A stretch of DNA of 64,000 bases from Alicycliphilus denitrificans_A (GCF_044792555.1 NZ_CP126238.1:186001-250000); one strand, 5' to 3'; counted from the first letter of the stretch, positions 1 through 10,813 are shown. Notes: generated from the sequence alone by a model not told the origin. Made by a program: numbers and translations.

Positions 1-447
1 GGACTTGCCCTCCTGCCAAAAGCGCAGCAGCGTGGACAGCGCCACCATGCTGCCAATCACCAGGGCGCCCTTCATGTCATGGGTCAGGTAGGAGATGGCG
101 GCCAGCAGCGTCAGCAGCAGGCTGAAAGGGGTGCGGTAGCAGTGCCACAGGTGCATCCACCAGGGCAGGGGCTTTTCATGCTCCACCTCGTTGGGGCCCA
201 CGCGCAGGCGAATGGCGTCGGCCTGTGCCTCGGCCAGGCCGGCGGTGGTGCTGCCGAGCCGCTGCAGCAGGGCCTCGGTGTCGGCCTTTGCCGCCGCAGC
301 CAGGAGCCTGGACTGCGCGGCGGGCAGCTCCCGACTGACGCCGGTGCGGGTCAGGGTCTCCAGCAGGGCCAGGCGCCTGAAGTGGCGCACCATGCGGCGC
401 GTGCGCACGAAACCGGCGAAGACCTCACGCAGAATCTTGTAGTGCAT
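1..447 (-). CDS. mgtA: Magnesium-translocating P-type ATPase, N-terminal part (cut by window edge)
   Basis: The minus-strand frame is open from an ATG at 447 to the window edge (149 codons seen). After a basic N-terminal segment (VRTRRMVRHFRRL) comes VGPNEVEHEKPLPWW, then a first membrane hairpin (FSLLLTLLAAISYL) and VALSTLLRFWQEGKS. This is the typical start of MgtA/MgtB Mg2+-importing P-type ATPases; a full protein is about 900 residues, so catalytic domains lie outside the window. AGGAG stands 7 nt before the ATG. Expected role: ATP-driven Mg2+ uptake across the inner membrane. No leader or Mg2+ sensor is recognisable in the 120 bases between it and the upstream metH-like gene. Confidence 0.85.
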   Translation of the reverse strand, partial: MHYKILREVFAGFVRTRRMVRHFRRLALLETLTRTGVSRELPAAQSRLLAAAAKADTEALLQRLGSTTAGLAEAQADAIRLRVGPNEVEHEKPLPWWMHLWHCYRTPFSLLLTLLAAISYLTHDMKGALVIGSMVALSTLLRFWQEGKS

Positions 448-567
448 GGGAGCGCTCCTGAAACTCCTCTGCCGGATGCATGTGTCAGTGCGGCGGCGCT
501 TGTCCTCGTAAGCCGGCTTGCATGGTGCTGAATCGGAGTCTGGTGCGCAAGCGCACCGAAATCGCGC

Positions 568-1605
568 TTACCGCACCGCGATGTCTGAGAACAGCTTGCG
601 CGTGCCCACCGGCGCCACGGCGCGCGCAATGGCGCCTATATGGTCCGGGGTGGTGCCGCAGCAGCCGCCCACGATGTTCACCAGGCCCTCGGCGGCGAAC
701 TCGTGCACCAGGCGGCTGGTGACCTCGGGGGTCTCGTCGAAGCCGGTGTCGCTCATCGGGTTGGGCAGGCCGGCGTTGGGGTAGCAGCTGATGAAGGTGT
801 CCGGTGCGGCGCGGGCCAGCTCCTGGATGTAGGGGCGCATCAACGCCGCGCCGAGTGCGCAATTGAGGCCGATGGACAGCGGGTGCGCATGGCGCACGCT
901 GTGCCAGAAGGCCGTCACCGTCTGGCCCGACAGAATGCGGCCGGACGCATCCGTCACCGTGCCGCTGATCATGATGGGCAGCACCTCGCCCGTCTGCTCG
1001 AACGCCTCGTCGATGGCGAACAGCGCGGCCTTGGCGTTCAGCGTGTCGAAGATGGTCTCGACCAGGATCACGTCGGCGCCGCCCTTGATCAGCGCCAGCG
1101 TCTGCTCCAGGTAGGCGGCGCGCAGCTGCTCGAAGCTGATGTTGCGCGCGCCGGGGTCGTTCACGTCGGGGCTGATGCTGGCGGTCTTGGGCGTGGGGCC
1201 GAGCGCGCCGGCGACGAAGCGCGGCTTGTCCGGCGTGGAGAACTTGTCGCAGGCCGCGCGCGCCAGTTTCGCGCTCTCCAGGTTCATCTCGTAGGCCAGG
1301 TCGGCCATGCCGTAGTCGTCCTGCGCTATTGCTGTGGCGCCGAAGGTGTTGGTCTCGATCAGGTCGGCGCCGGCGGCCAGATACCCTTCGTGGATGTCGC
1401 GGATCACGTCCGGGCGCGTCAGGCTGAGCAGCTCGTTGTTGCCCTTCACGTCGCGCGCAAAGTCCTTGAAGCGCTCGCCGCGGTACTGCGCCTCGGTCAG
1501 CTTGAAGCGCTGGATCATGGTGCCCATGGCGCCGTCCAGGATGGCGATGCGTTGTTCGAGGATGGCGGGCAGCGCTTGAGCGCGGGTGTAGGCAGGCAGG
1601 GTCAT
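568..1605 (-). CDS. metH: Homocysteine S-methyltransferase domain of a split cobalamin-dependent methionine synthase
   Basis: A 345-residue protein covering only the homocysteine-binding barrel of MetH, which is normally about 1,200 residues. LDGAMGTMIQ lies at about residue 23. The Zn2+/homocysteine ligands are all present: Cys249 (GLNCALG) and Cys315-Cys316 (GGCCGTTPDHI). The folate, cobalamin and activation domains are absent, and the next gene downstream is mgtA. Splitting of MetH into two proteins is known in Burkholderiales, so a separate MetH2 is expected elsewhere. I chose the ATG at 1605 because it gives the conserved MetH start (MTLPAYTRAQALPAILEQR) and overlaps the LysR stop as ATGA. 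The longer frame reading to 1818 has no MetH-like extension. Confidence 0.9.
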   Translation of the reverse strand: MTLPAYTRAQALPAILEQRIAILDGAMGTMIQRFKLTEAQYRGERFKDFARDVKGNNELLSLTRPDVIRDIHEGYLAAGADLIETNTFGATAIAQDDYGMADLAYEMNLESAKLARAACDKFSTPDKPRFVAGALGPTPKTASISPDVNDPGARNISFEQLRAAYLEQTLALIKGGADVILVETIFDTLNAKAALFAIDEAFEQTGEVLPIMISGTVTDASGRILSGQTVTAFWHSVRHAHPLSIGLNCALGAALMRPYIQELARAAPDTFISCYPNAGLPNPMSDTGFDETPEVTSRLVHEFAAEGLVNIVGGCCGTTPDHIGAIARAVAPVGTRKLFSDIAVR

Positions 1606-2492
1606 GGGCCCGATTGTAGGAAGGGTGCCGCGCATTCCAGAAACACCCGCAGCGCGGGGGCGTCGGCCTCCTCGTGCCAGGCGAGCACGCCCACCGTGGG
1701 GTGGTGCAGCCCCGCGATGGGCACGAAGCGCACGCCCTGCACGCCCGCCTGGGCCAGCGACGCGGGCACCAGGGCCACGCCCAGGCCCAGCGCCACCAGC
1801 GAGACCACCGTGAGCCATTGCCTTGCCGCGTGGCGCGTGCGCGGGTGGATGCCGGCGCGCTGGAACAGCGCGATCACGTTGTCGTGGTTGGCGGGCGCGA
1901 CATCGCGCGCGAACATCACGAAGCTCTCCTGCTCCAGCGCGCCCAGCGCGACGCTGGCCTGGTGCGCGAGCGCATGGCCCTCGGGCAGGCAGCAGACGAA
2001 ATGGTCGGCCGCCAGCGGCCGGCAGGCCAGGTGCGGCGGCATGGTGGCGGCGTTGACGAAGCCGGCGTGCAGCTGGCGGCGCAGCAGCGCGTCGAGCTGC
2101 TCGCTGGAGGACAGCTCGCGCAGCTGCACCTCGATGCCCGGCGCGCGCTGCCCGAAGGCGCGCACGATGCGCGGCATGTCGCGGTAGACCATGGAGCCGG
2201 TAAAGCCTATGTCCAGCCGCCCCTGCAGCCCCGCGGCCACGGCGCGCGCCGTCTCGGCCGCGCTGGCCACGCGGTCCAGCACCACGCGCACCTCGGCCAG
2301 ATAGGCCTGGCCCGCCGCCGTCAGGGCCACATGCTTGCTGCTGCGCTCGAACAGGCGCACGCCCAGCTCCTCCTCCAGCGCCTTGATGCCCGAGGACAGC
2401 GGCGGCTGGGTAATGGCCAGGCGCCCGGCCGCGCGGCCGAAGTGCAGCTCTTCGGCGAGCACGGCAAAGTAGCGCAGCAGGTGCAGTTTCAT
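1602..2492 (-). CDS. LysR-family transcriptional regulator
   Basis: A 296-residue protein with an N-terminal winged helix-turn-helix (residues about 3-60: HFGRAAGRLAITQPPLSSGI, then LGVRLFERSSKHVALTAAG) and a C-terminal LysR effector-binding domain. The start at MKLHLLRYF (2492) fits the family; six further codons are open upstream. Its TGA overlaps the ATG of the metH-like gene as ATGA, so both are probably translated from one mRNA. LysR regulators are usually divergent from their targets. This one is co-directional with both metH and the acyl-CoA dehydrogenase upstream (37-bp gap), so its target is not clear. MetR, the methionine LysR regulator, is a possible analogy but no MetR-specific feature was recognised. 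Confidence 0.85.
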   Translation of the reverse strand: MKLHLLRYFAVLAEELHFGRAAGRLAITQPPLSSGIKALEEELGVRLFERSSKHVALTAAGQAYLAEVRVVLDRVASAAETARAVAAGLQGRLDIGFTGSMVYRDMPRIVRAFGQRAPGIEVQLRELSSSEQLDALLRRQLHAGFVNAATMPPHLACRPLAADHFVCCLPEGHALAHQASVALGALEQESFVMFARDVAPANHDNVIALFQRAGIHPRTRHAARQWLTVVSLVALGLGVALVPASLAQAGVQGVRFVPIAGLHHPTVGVLAWHEEADAPALRVFLECAAPFLQSGP

Positions 2493-2529
2493 GCCGGCAT
2501 GATGCACCACGCGCGCTTCTCCAATGGGC

Positions 2530-3693
2530 TCAATACGACTTGGGCAGGCCCAGCACCTTTTCGGCGATGAAGCACAGGATGAGCTGCGGGCTCACGGGCG
2601 CCAGGCGCGGGATCCACGACTCGCGCATGTAGCGCTCGACGTGGTATTCCTTGGCATAGCCCATGCCGCCATGCGTGAAGATGGCGCGCTCGCAGGCGCG
2701 GTAGCCTGCCTCGGCGGCCAGGTATTTGGCGGCGTTGGCCTCGGCGCCGCAGTTTCTGCCCTGGTCGTAGAGCCAGGCGGCCTTCTGCACCATCAGGTGC
2801 GCGGCCTCCAGCTCCATCCACACTTCGGCCAGCGGGTGCTGTATGCCCTGGTTCTTGCCGATCGGGCGGCCGAACACCTCGCGCTCGGCGGCATAGCCGG
2901 CGGCGCGCGCCAGCGCCGCGCGGCCCAGGCCCACGGCCTCGGCGGCGATCAGGATGCGCTCGGGGTTCATGCCGTGCAGGATGTAGGAAAAGCCCTTGCC
3001 CTCCTCGCCCACGCGGTCCTCCACGGGGATGCGCAGGCCGTCGATGAACAGCTGGTTGGTGTCCACACACTTGCGGCCCAGTTTGTCGATCTCGTGCACC
3101 TCGATCTTGCTGCGGTCCAGATCCGTGTAGAACAGGGTCAGCCCTTCGGTGCCGCGCGCCTCTTCCACTGGCGTGGTGCGCGTCAGCAGCAGGATCTTGT
3201 TGGCCACCTGCGCGGTGCTGATCCACACCTTCTGCCCGTGCACCACGTAGTGGTCGCCCTCGCGCACGGCGCGGGTCTTGAGCTTGAGGGTGTTCAGGCC
3301 CGTGTTGGGCTCGGTCACACCGAAGCAGGCCTTGTCCCGGCCCTGGATCAGCGGCGGCAGCCAGCGCCTCTTTTGCTCATCGGTGCCGAACACCACCACC
3401 GGGTGCAGGCCGAAGATATTCATATGCACGGCCGAGGCGCCCGACAGGCCCGCGCCCGTGGCCGAGATGGTGTGCATCATCAGCGCGGCCTCGCTGATCC
3501 CCAGGCCCGCGCCGCCGTATTCCTCGGGCATGGCGATGCCGAGCCAGCCGGAGTCGGCCAACGCCTGGTGAAAATCGGCCGGAAAGCCGCCCTCCTGGTC
3601 TTTCTTCAGCCAGTAGTCGGCATCAAACGGTGCGCAGACGCGCTCGATGGCGGCCTGGATCTGTTCCTGTTCGGGGGTCAATGCGAAGTTCAT
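2530..3693 (-). CDS. Acyl-CoA dehydrogenase
   Basis: A 387-residue FAD flavoprotein of the acyl-CoA dehydrogenase family, at its usual length. The family signature FGVTEPNTGLNTLKLKTRAV lies near residue 125, and the C-terminal helical region holds GRPIGKNQGIQHPLAEVW and IFTHGGMGYAKEYHVERY. It would introduce an alpha,beta double bond into an acyl-CoA. I chose MNFALTPEQEQIQ at 3693 over the longer frame to 3810 because the preceding 39 residues are not dehydrogenase-like and overlap the cupin gene. The ATG overlaps the cupin stop (ATGA), so the two are translationally coupled. Substrate cannot be assigned; the set with a cupin and a Bug receptor suggests an organic acid. Confidence 0.88.
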   Translation of the reverse strand: MNFALTPEQEQIQAAIERVCAPFDADYWLKKDQEGGFPADFHQALADSGWLGIAMPEEYGGAGLGISEAALMMHTISATGAGLSGASAVHMNIFGLHPVVVFGTDEQKRRWLPPLIQGRDKACFGVTEPNTGLNTLKLKTRAVREGDHYVVHGQKVWISTAQVANKILLLTRTTPVEEARGTEGLTLFYTDLDRSKIEVHEIDKLGRKCVDTNQLFIDGLRIPVEDRVGEEGKGFSYILHGMNPERILIAAEAVGLGRAALARAAGYAAEREVFGRPIGKNQGIQHPLAEVWMELEAAHLMVQKAAWLYDQGRNCGAEANAAKYLAAEAGYRACERAIFTHGGMGYAKEYHVERYMRESWIPRLAPVSPQLILCFIAEKVLGLPKSY

Positions 3694-4073
3694 GGTCGGA
3701 TTACCTTGTCGGGAGACTCGCCGTAGGGCGGGCTGTAGATCACCAGCAGCTTCACGGGCTGCTCGCTGGTGACGGTGAAGACATGCATCTGGTCGGCCGG
3801 GAAGAAGCACATATCGCCCGGCACCATGTCGAAGGCCTCGCCGGCCACTTCGGCGCGGGCCGTGCCTTCGAGCAGGTAGCAGGCCTGCTCTATGCCCGGG
3901 TGGGCATGCGGCAGGGCGCCGCCGCCCTTGTGCAGCGTGCCCAGCAGCACCTCCATCTGGCGCGCGCCCACGGTCTCGGGGCCGATCAGGCGCTGGTTGT
4001 GCGTGTGGTGGTGGTTGGCGGGCTGGTAGCTGGGCACGCTGGCGGCGCGCACCAGGTAGCGGGATATGGTCAT
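3690..4073 (-). CDS. Cupin-domain protein
   Basis: A 127-residue single-domain cupin. The two cupin motifs are visible: GGGALPHAHPGIEQACYLLEG (His pair and Glu metal ligands, residues about 51-71) and MVPGDMCFFPADQMH (about 83-97). Such small cupins bind a metal and act as isomerases, dioxygenase-like enzymes or ligand sensors; this one cannot be placed further. The start ATG at 4073 follows the repeat-containing gap behind the Bug receptor gene. Its TGA overlaps the start of the acyl-CoA dehydrogenase. It shares an operon direction with the Bug receptor upstream (173-bp gap) and the dehydrogenase downstream. Confidence 0.8.
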   Translation of the reverse strand: MTISRYLVRAASVPSYQPANHHHTHNQRLIGPETVGARQMEVLLGTLHKGGGALPHAHPGIEQACYLLEGTARAEVAGEAFDMVPGDMCFFPADQMHVFTVTSEQPVKLLVIYSPPYGESPDKVIRP

Positions 4074-4178
4074 GTGGGGTCTTTCTCCATTGCGTCGCGC
4101 ACTGTCAGCAGCCGATGGAACTGGCGCGCCCCATGCGAGGGCCGCCGTGCAAGGGCCGCCCCGCAGCACTGGTGGCGT

Positions 4179-4226
4179 CCCCCTTCCCACGCGCAGCGTG
4201 AGAGAAGGGGGAAGCGGCGCAGCCGC
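4179..4226. repeat. REP-like GC-rich inverted repeat
   Basis: Between the Bug and cupin genes, arms of the type CCCCCTTCCCACGC and GCGTGAGAGAAGGGGG are followed by the small hairpin GCGGC-GCA-GCCGC. The composition is similar to the other GC-rich intergenic repeats in this window. It could also act as an attenuating stem-loop within the Bug-cupin transcript. Confidence 0.5.
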
Positions 4227-4246
4227 ACAGGGGGTTGTCGCATTTT

Positions 4247-5212
4247 TTATTCGGGTTGAATGCCGGCCTGCTGGATCAGGCTGCGCCAGTGCGTCAGTTG
4301 CCCGGCCACGTACTGGGCGAATTCCTCGGGCGTCTTGCTGGGCCAGACCTGGAAGCCGATCTGCGCCAGCTTGTCCTGCAGCTCCTTGTCGGCCAGCGCG
4401 GCCTGCAGCTCGGTGTTCAGGCGCTGCACCACGGCCGGCGGCAGGCCCGCGGGGCCGAAGATGCCGTTCCACGAGGTCAGGTCGAAACCCTTCACCGTCT
4501 GGCCTATGGCCGGCACGCCCGGCAGCAGCGGCGTGGGCTGGGCGGTGGTGATGCCCAGGGTGCGCACCTTGTCGGTCTTGAGCATGCCCATGCCCGATCC
4601 CAAATCGGCCACATACACCTGCACCTGGCCGCCCACCAGGTCGGTCATGGCCTGGGGGCTCGATTTGTAGGGCACGCCCAGAACGTCGATTTTGGCGATG
4701 TGCTTGATGCTCTCCATGGCCACCAGCGAGGTGCTGTTGGGCGTGGCATAGCTCAGCTTGCCCGGGTTGGCGCGCGCGTAGTCCAGCAGCTCGGCCAGCG
4801 TCTTCACCGGCAGCGCGGGGTGCACGGCCAGCGCGAACGGCAGCTCGCCCACGCGCGCCACGGGCGTGAAGTCCTTGATCGGGTCGTACTTCAGGTTCTT
4901 GTACAGCGCCGGATTCGCCGAGTGCGAGGTGTTGGTCGTCATGAACAGCGTGTAGCCGTCGGGCTTGGCCTTGGCGACGAACTGCGCGGCCACCTGGGCG
5001 TTGGCGCCGGGCTTGTTGTCCACGATCACCGGCTGCTTGAGCCGCGCCGCCAGCCCTGCGGCCACGGCGCGCGCCACCGAGTCGGTGCCGCTGCCGGCCG
5101 CGAAGGGCACGACCAGGGTCACGGGCGCGCTGGGGTAGGCCTGGGCCAGGGCCGCCGTGGCCGCAAGGGCCAGGGCGCCGGCGATAAAGCTGCGGCGAAG
5201 CAGGGTCTGCAT
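4247..5212 (-). CDS. Bug/TctC-family periplasmic solute-binding receptor
   Basis: A 321-residue protein with a signal peptide (RRSFIAGALALAATAALAQA, residues 6-25) and the Bug fold. YPSAPVTLVVPFAAGSGTDS and PVIVDNKPGANAQVAAQFVA form the first ligand loops, and VGVPYKSSPQAMTDLVGGQV-type segments are near residue 165. Bug proteins bind carboxylates or similar small ligands in the periplasm, either for tripartite tricarboxylate transporters or as sensors. No TctA/TctB membrane genes are nearby. A GGAGA ribosome site precedes the ATG. It is divergent from recQ and upstream of the cupin and acyl-CoA dehydrogenase genes, which may handle its ligand. Confidence 0.88.
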   Translation of the reverse strand: MQTLLRRSFIAGALALAATAALAQAYPSAPVTLVVPFAAGSGTDSVARAVAAGLAARLKQPVIVDNKPGANAQVAAQFVAKAKPDGYTLFMTTNTSHSANPALYKNLKYDPIKDFTPVARVGELPFALAVHPALPVKTLAELLDYARANPGKLSYATPNSTSLVAMESIKHIAKIDVLGVPYKSSPQAMTDLVGGQVQVYVADLGSGMGMLKTDKVRTLGITTAQPTPLLPGVPAIGQTVKGFDLTSWNGIFGPAGLPPAVVQRLNTELQAALADKELQDKLAQIGFQVWPSKTPEEFAQYVAGQLTHWRSLIQQAGIQPE

Positions 5213-5378
5213 GGCATGTCTCCGTTGTAATGCTTGCTTTGCGCGCCATTCTTTGGCGATTCAGCCATTTGCGTCAAATTCAATTGCCGGACTGGTCAAT
5301 AGGTATTGCGAATGGTTGGCCGGGCGCACAATAGACGCCCGCGCCGGCCGCTGCGGAATTTGTGTCAAATTGGCTTGT

Positions 5379-5412
5379 AACGCTTATCTATCAAGCGTTA
5401 TAAGCTATCAAA
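5379..5412. repeat. Short AAGCG/AGCTA element with inverted repeat
   Basis: In the recQ/Bug divergent spacer, AACGCTT (5379-5385) and AAGCGTT (5393-5399) form an inverted repeat followed by TAAGCTATCAAAA. Related AAGCG...AGCTA strings recur at about 35023-35058, 39034-39059 and 62312-62338, always in intergenic gaps. The element lies where the recQ promoter or leader is expected. Function unknown. Confidence 0.4.
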
Positions 5413-5428
5413 AAGAGAGTTTTCTGGT

Positions 5429-7285
<1,857 letters not shown>

Positions 7286-7349
7286 CCGGCTACGCCGGCA
7301 GCGTCTGCACGTCGAAGGCCAGGCTGTTGCGCCCGGGCCTGGGGGTGTT

Positions 7350-10300
7350 TTAAACGCAAGCTGTCGTTTGATCGGGCGCATGCCCCTTGACGAAGGCCTC
7401 GAAGGCCGCGGGCTCCAGGGGGCGGCTGTACCAGTAGCCCTGTATCTCGTCGCAGCCGCAGGCCTGCAGCTGCGTGGCCTGCTCGGCCGTTTCCACGCCT
7501 TCGGCGATGGTGCTTATGCCCAGGCTGTGGGCCATTTTGATAATGGCCGTGACGATGGCCAGGTCGCTGTGCTGTGCGCTCAGGTCCTTGACGAAGGACT
7601 GGTCGATCTTCAGCTTGTCGATGGCGTAGCGCTTCAGGTAGCTCATCGATGAATAGCCCGTGCCGAAATCGTCCAGCGCGACCTTGAAGCCCGCCTCGTG
7701 CAGCTGCGCTATGGTGGTTTCGGCCAGTTCGGGGTATTTGAGTGCCACGGCCTCGGTCAGTTCCACCTCGATGCGCTGGGGCGGTACGTCCACGCGGCGC
7801 ACGATGTGCAGCAATTCCTCCACCAGCTGGGGGCGGCCAAACTGGGTCGCAGACAGGTTCACGGCAATCACCAGCGGTGGCAGGCCGGCCGCATCCCAGG
7901 CGCGTATCTGGCGCGCGGCCTGCTCCACCACCCAGAAGTCGATGGCGCTGATGGCCCCGCTTTGTTCGGCAATGGGGATGAACTCGGCCGGCGACACCAG
8001 CCCCCATTTGGGGTGGCGCCAGCGCAGCAGCGCCTCGGCGCCCCTCAGGGGGCCGCTGTCCGGCGCGCCATGGCCCAGCGAGCGCTGCGGCTGGTAGACC
8101 AGGAACAGCTCGGCGTTGTGCGCCGCATCCTTCAGGCCGGTGGCCAGCTCCAGCGAGCGCTGCGTGTGGGCCTGCATCTCGGGGGCAAAGAAGCGCAGGC
8201 CGTTGCGCCCGTCCTGCTTGACGCGGTACATGGCCACTTCCGCGGCCGCGGTCAGGGTGCTGGCGGTCCTGGCATCGTTGGGATACACGGCAATGCCGGC
8301 CGACGCGCTGATGGATACGGGATGGCCTTGCACGGTCGTGCTGGCCTGCAGCTGCAGCAACGCCTCCTGCACCATCAGGGCGACGCTGGCCTGGTCGGCC
8401 TTGGGCACGATGGCCACGAAGGCGTCGCCGGAGTAGCGTGCCAGCGTGCTGTGCGGGCTCAGGCTGATGCGCAGACGGTTGGCGACTTCCACCAACAGCT
8501 CGTCGCCGGCCGCATGGCCCAGGGATTCGTTGATGAGCTTGAAGCCGTCCAGGTTCAGCCACATCACGGACAGCCTGTGGCGGCTGCTGCCGGCCCTCTC
8601 GATGGCCAGGGCCAGTTGTTCGTCGAAGGCCTTCTTGTTGAGCAGGCCGGTCAGCGTGTCGAAGTTGGACAGGGCGCGGATGCGCTCCTCGGCTTCGCGC
8701 CGCTGGGTGATGTCTTCCTTGTGCGCGACGTAATGCGTGATCTGGCCGGCGGCGTCGCGGATCGGGTAGAGGAAGGCGCTTTCGGTATAGATCTGGCCGC
8801 TCTTGCGGCGGTTGATGAGCTCGCCCTGCCAGGGCAGGCCCTGGGGCAGCTTGCGCCACATGTCTTCATAGGTGGAGCGGGGCGTCAGCCCCGATTGCAG
8901 CATTTTGGGATTGAGCCCCAGTATTTCCTGCGCGCCGTAGCCGCTGACCTGGCTGAAGGCCCGGTTGACGTACACGACGTGGGCCTGCGTGTCGCAGATG
9001 ACCACCTGGTGCGGGCTTTGGTCCAGCGCCTCGGACAGGCGGTGGATCAGGGCATCCTGGCGCCGCTGGTGGATGCGCCTCCAGATGGAGTCGGCCAGCA
9101 TTTGCAGCGTTTGCACATCCTGCACGTCATAGTCCTGCGCCTTGTTGCCCACGCACAGCAGCATGCAGACCTTGTCCCCCTCCAGCAGGGGCAGGCTGAT
9201 CAGCCGCGCCAGGCTGGCGGGCGCCCGCTCGGCGGCCTGTATGGGGGCGGTGCCTAGGTTCAGGACGACGGGGTGGCGCTCACGCAGCGCCTGCAGGCAG
9301 TGGTTGGCCAGGTCGGGCTGGTCGGCTGGCGCTGCCGTGCTGGCGGCCAACTCGCAGCGGCTCTGGTCGTTAGGCACGAAATGGATGGTCGCCACGTCAC
9401 TGCCCGTGAGCTGCTGGGCATGCAGCAAGGCGCGGCGCAGAAAGTCCGCCTCGGGTTCGTCGTTGTCGTACTGCTGCAAATCCAGCAGGGCCGCGTGCTG
9501 GCGCGACTGGAGCGCCAGGCGCTCCTCGTTGTGCACCGTGGCGGTGATGTCGCGGACCAGCGTCAGGTAGCTGTCCTCGGGGGGCGTGGCGCCGGGCTTC
9601 TTGGCGATCGCCAGCTCAAAATGGTGCAGGCCCGTGGGCAGTGTCAGGCCGTAGCGCTGGCCGCGGGTGATGCCATTGCGCTCGGCCTCGGCCAGGGCCA
9701 TGAAGCAAGTGGCGGCGACCTCGGGGGGGAGGATGTCGTCGATTTTTTTGCCCAGTATCTGATCGATGGGCGCCGCCAGCTTGGCCGGTTCGCTGGCATG
9801 GACGGCCAAGCAAACCCCCTGGCGGTCCACCTCTAACAGCAGGTCGGGCAGCGTTGCCAGCGTCGCCCGCTGCCTGGCCTCGGCGGCCCACAGATCCTGG
9901 AAGGGGCTGTGCACCGTCGCCGTGAACAGCCCGCGGCACAGAAAACCGTAGGCCAGAATCTTGTAGACATGCCCGGCGATGTTGTAGACATCGTTGGCGT
10001 TGGCATAGAGCGTGAAGAAAAATTCGCTCATGGCCATGGTGCATGCGGCCAGCGCCAGCTGCCCCAGGCCGTGGCCGTGGGAGCGGGGCAGTTGCAGCCC
10101 GAAAAGCAATGCCGCCAGCAGGTAGGCGGCGATCAGGCCGTATTCGAAATGGATCTTGAAGTGCGTCAGGCCTTCGCCGGCGATGAAGGTGCGCGGCATC
10201 CAGTCCGGGTGGAGCAGAAAAACATAATGCGCGCCCCCCACGATCAAGAGCACCACCAGCAGCCAGAGCAGGCGGTCGGCCTGGTCCGCCGGGCCGCGCT

Positions 10301-10709
10301 GGCGCTGGGGCCACAAGGCCGCACAGAGCAGGGTCACGGCGGCCAGGGAGCGCGCGGCCAGCCAGAAGTGGATGCCCTTTTCCGTGCCGCTGGGCGTGAT
10401 GAAGTCGGGCATGCCGGGGAAGGACAGGCTGTGCCCCATGTCCAGCAGGGCCACCCCCAGCAGCCCCAGCCCCAGGATCAGGGTGCGCCCGTTGGGCCGG
10501 TATTTCTGTGTGGCCCAGGCCAGGCCGAACACCATGGCCGCAATCGAAATCGACAGCACTTCCATGGTGGTGTGCAGCGGCAAATAGCTCGCCAGGTCGC
10601 GGGACACATCGGGGGGTGGCAGCGCCCAGAGCAACAACAGCCCGGCCAGCAGGGACGCGAGCCAAAATCCGGATTGACGAAGCTCCGTGAAATAGGGGGT
10701 GGGCGGCAT
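7350..10709 (-). CDS. Membrane c-di-GMP signalling protein: MASE3-PAS-GAF-PAS-GGDEF-EAL
   Basis: A 1119-residue protein. Residues about 15-260 hold seven or so membrane helices of the MASE3 sensor type (HTTMEVLSISIAAMVFGLAW, LLDMGHSLSFPGMPDF). A PAS-like domain (about 275-395), a GAF-like domain (about 410-550) and a PAS/PAC domain (about 560-680, NRAFSQVSGYGAQEI) follow, then GGDEF and EAL. The GGDEF signature is degenerate (RYSGDAF at about 757), so cyclase activity is unlikely. The EAL domain keeps EALLRW (about 890), DDFGTGYSS (about 1011), KIDQSFV and AEGVET. Most likely this is a membrane-anchored c-di-GMP phosphodiesterase tuned by its sensor domains. It is the last gene before recQ, read convergently. 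Confidence 0.9.
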   Translation of the reverse strand: MPPTPYFTELRQSGFWLASLLAGLLLLWALPPPDVSRDLASYLPLHTTMEVLSISIAAMVFGLAWATQKYRPNGRTLILGLGLLGVALLDMGHSLSFPGMPDFITPSGTEKGIHFWLAARSLAAVTLLCAALWPQRQRGPADQADRLLWLLVVLLIVGGAHYVFLLHPDWMPRTFIAGEGLTHFKIHFEYGLIAAYLLAALLFGLQLPRSHGHGLGQLALAACTMAMSEFFFTLYANANDVYNIAGHVYKILAYGFLCRGLFTATVHSPFQDLWAAEARQRATLATLPDLLLEVDRQGVCLAVHASEPAKLAAPIDQILGKKIDDILPPEVAATCFMALAEAERNGITRGQRYGLTLPTGLHHFELAIAKKPGATPPEDSYLTLVRDITATVHNEERLALQSRQHAALLDLQQYDNDEPEADFLRRALLHAQQLTGSDVATIHFVPNDQSRCELAASTAAPADQPDLANHCLQALRERHPVVLNLGTAPIQAAERAPASLARLISLPLLEGDKVCMLLCVGNKAQDYDVQDVQTLQMLADSIWRRIHQRRQDALIHRLSEALDQSPHQVVICDTQAHVVYVNRAFSQVSGYGAQEILGLNPKMLQSGLTPRSTYEDMWRKLPQGLPWQGELINRRKSGQIYTESAFLYPIRDAAGQITHYVAHKEDITQRREAEERIRALSNFDTLTGLLNKKAFDEQLALAIERAGSSRHRLSVMWLNLDGFKLINESLGHAAGDELLVEVANRLRISLSPHSTLARYSGDAFVAIVPKADQASVALMVQEALLQLQASTTVQGHPVSISASAGIAVYPNDARTASTLTAAAEVAMYRVKQDGRNGLRFFAPEMQAHTQRSLELATGLKDAAHNAELFLVYQPQRSLGHGAPDSGPLRGAEALLRWRHPKWGLVSPAEFIPIAEQSGAISAIDFWVVEQAARQIRAWDAAGLPPLVIAVNLSATQFGRPQLVEELLHIVRRVDVPPQRIEVELTEAVALKYPELAETTIAQLHEAGFKVALDDFGTGYSSMSYLKRYAIDKLKIDQSFVKDLSAQHSDLAIVTAIIKMAHSLGISTIAEGVETAEQATQLQACGCDEIQGYWYSRPLEPAAFEAFVKGHAPDQTTACV

Positions 10710-10785
10710 GGCGTGCTGGGAGTGGCGATTGGCGATGCAATGTATGCAATGTACGCAATTGTTTCAGACGCCAGGCCGGCCAAGC

Positions 10786-10813
10786 AAAAAAAGAGCCGGC
10801 GTGATGCCGGCTC
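10786..10813 (-). terminator. Rho-independent terminator on the minus strand
   Basis: Read on the minus strand: an 8-bp stem GAGCCGGC / GCCGGCTC with a 5-nt loop, followed by seven T. It lies about 270 bp after the hemerythrin stop and 77 bp before the start of the GGDEF/EAL gene. It would end norB-hemerythrin transcripts before the signalling gene. Confidence 0.8.

Noticed and set aside
542..557. Hairpin GGTGCGC-AA-GCGCACC downstream of metH as terminator
   Set aside because: The loop is too tight and no T-run follows on the minus strand; it may only be a chance palindrome.
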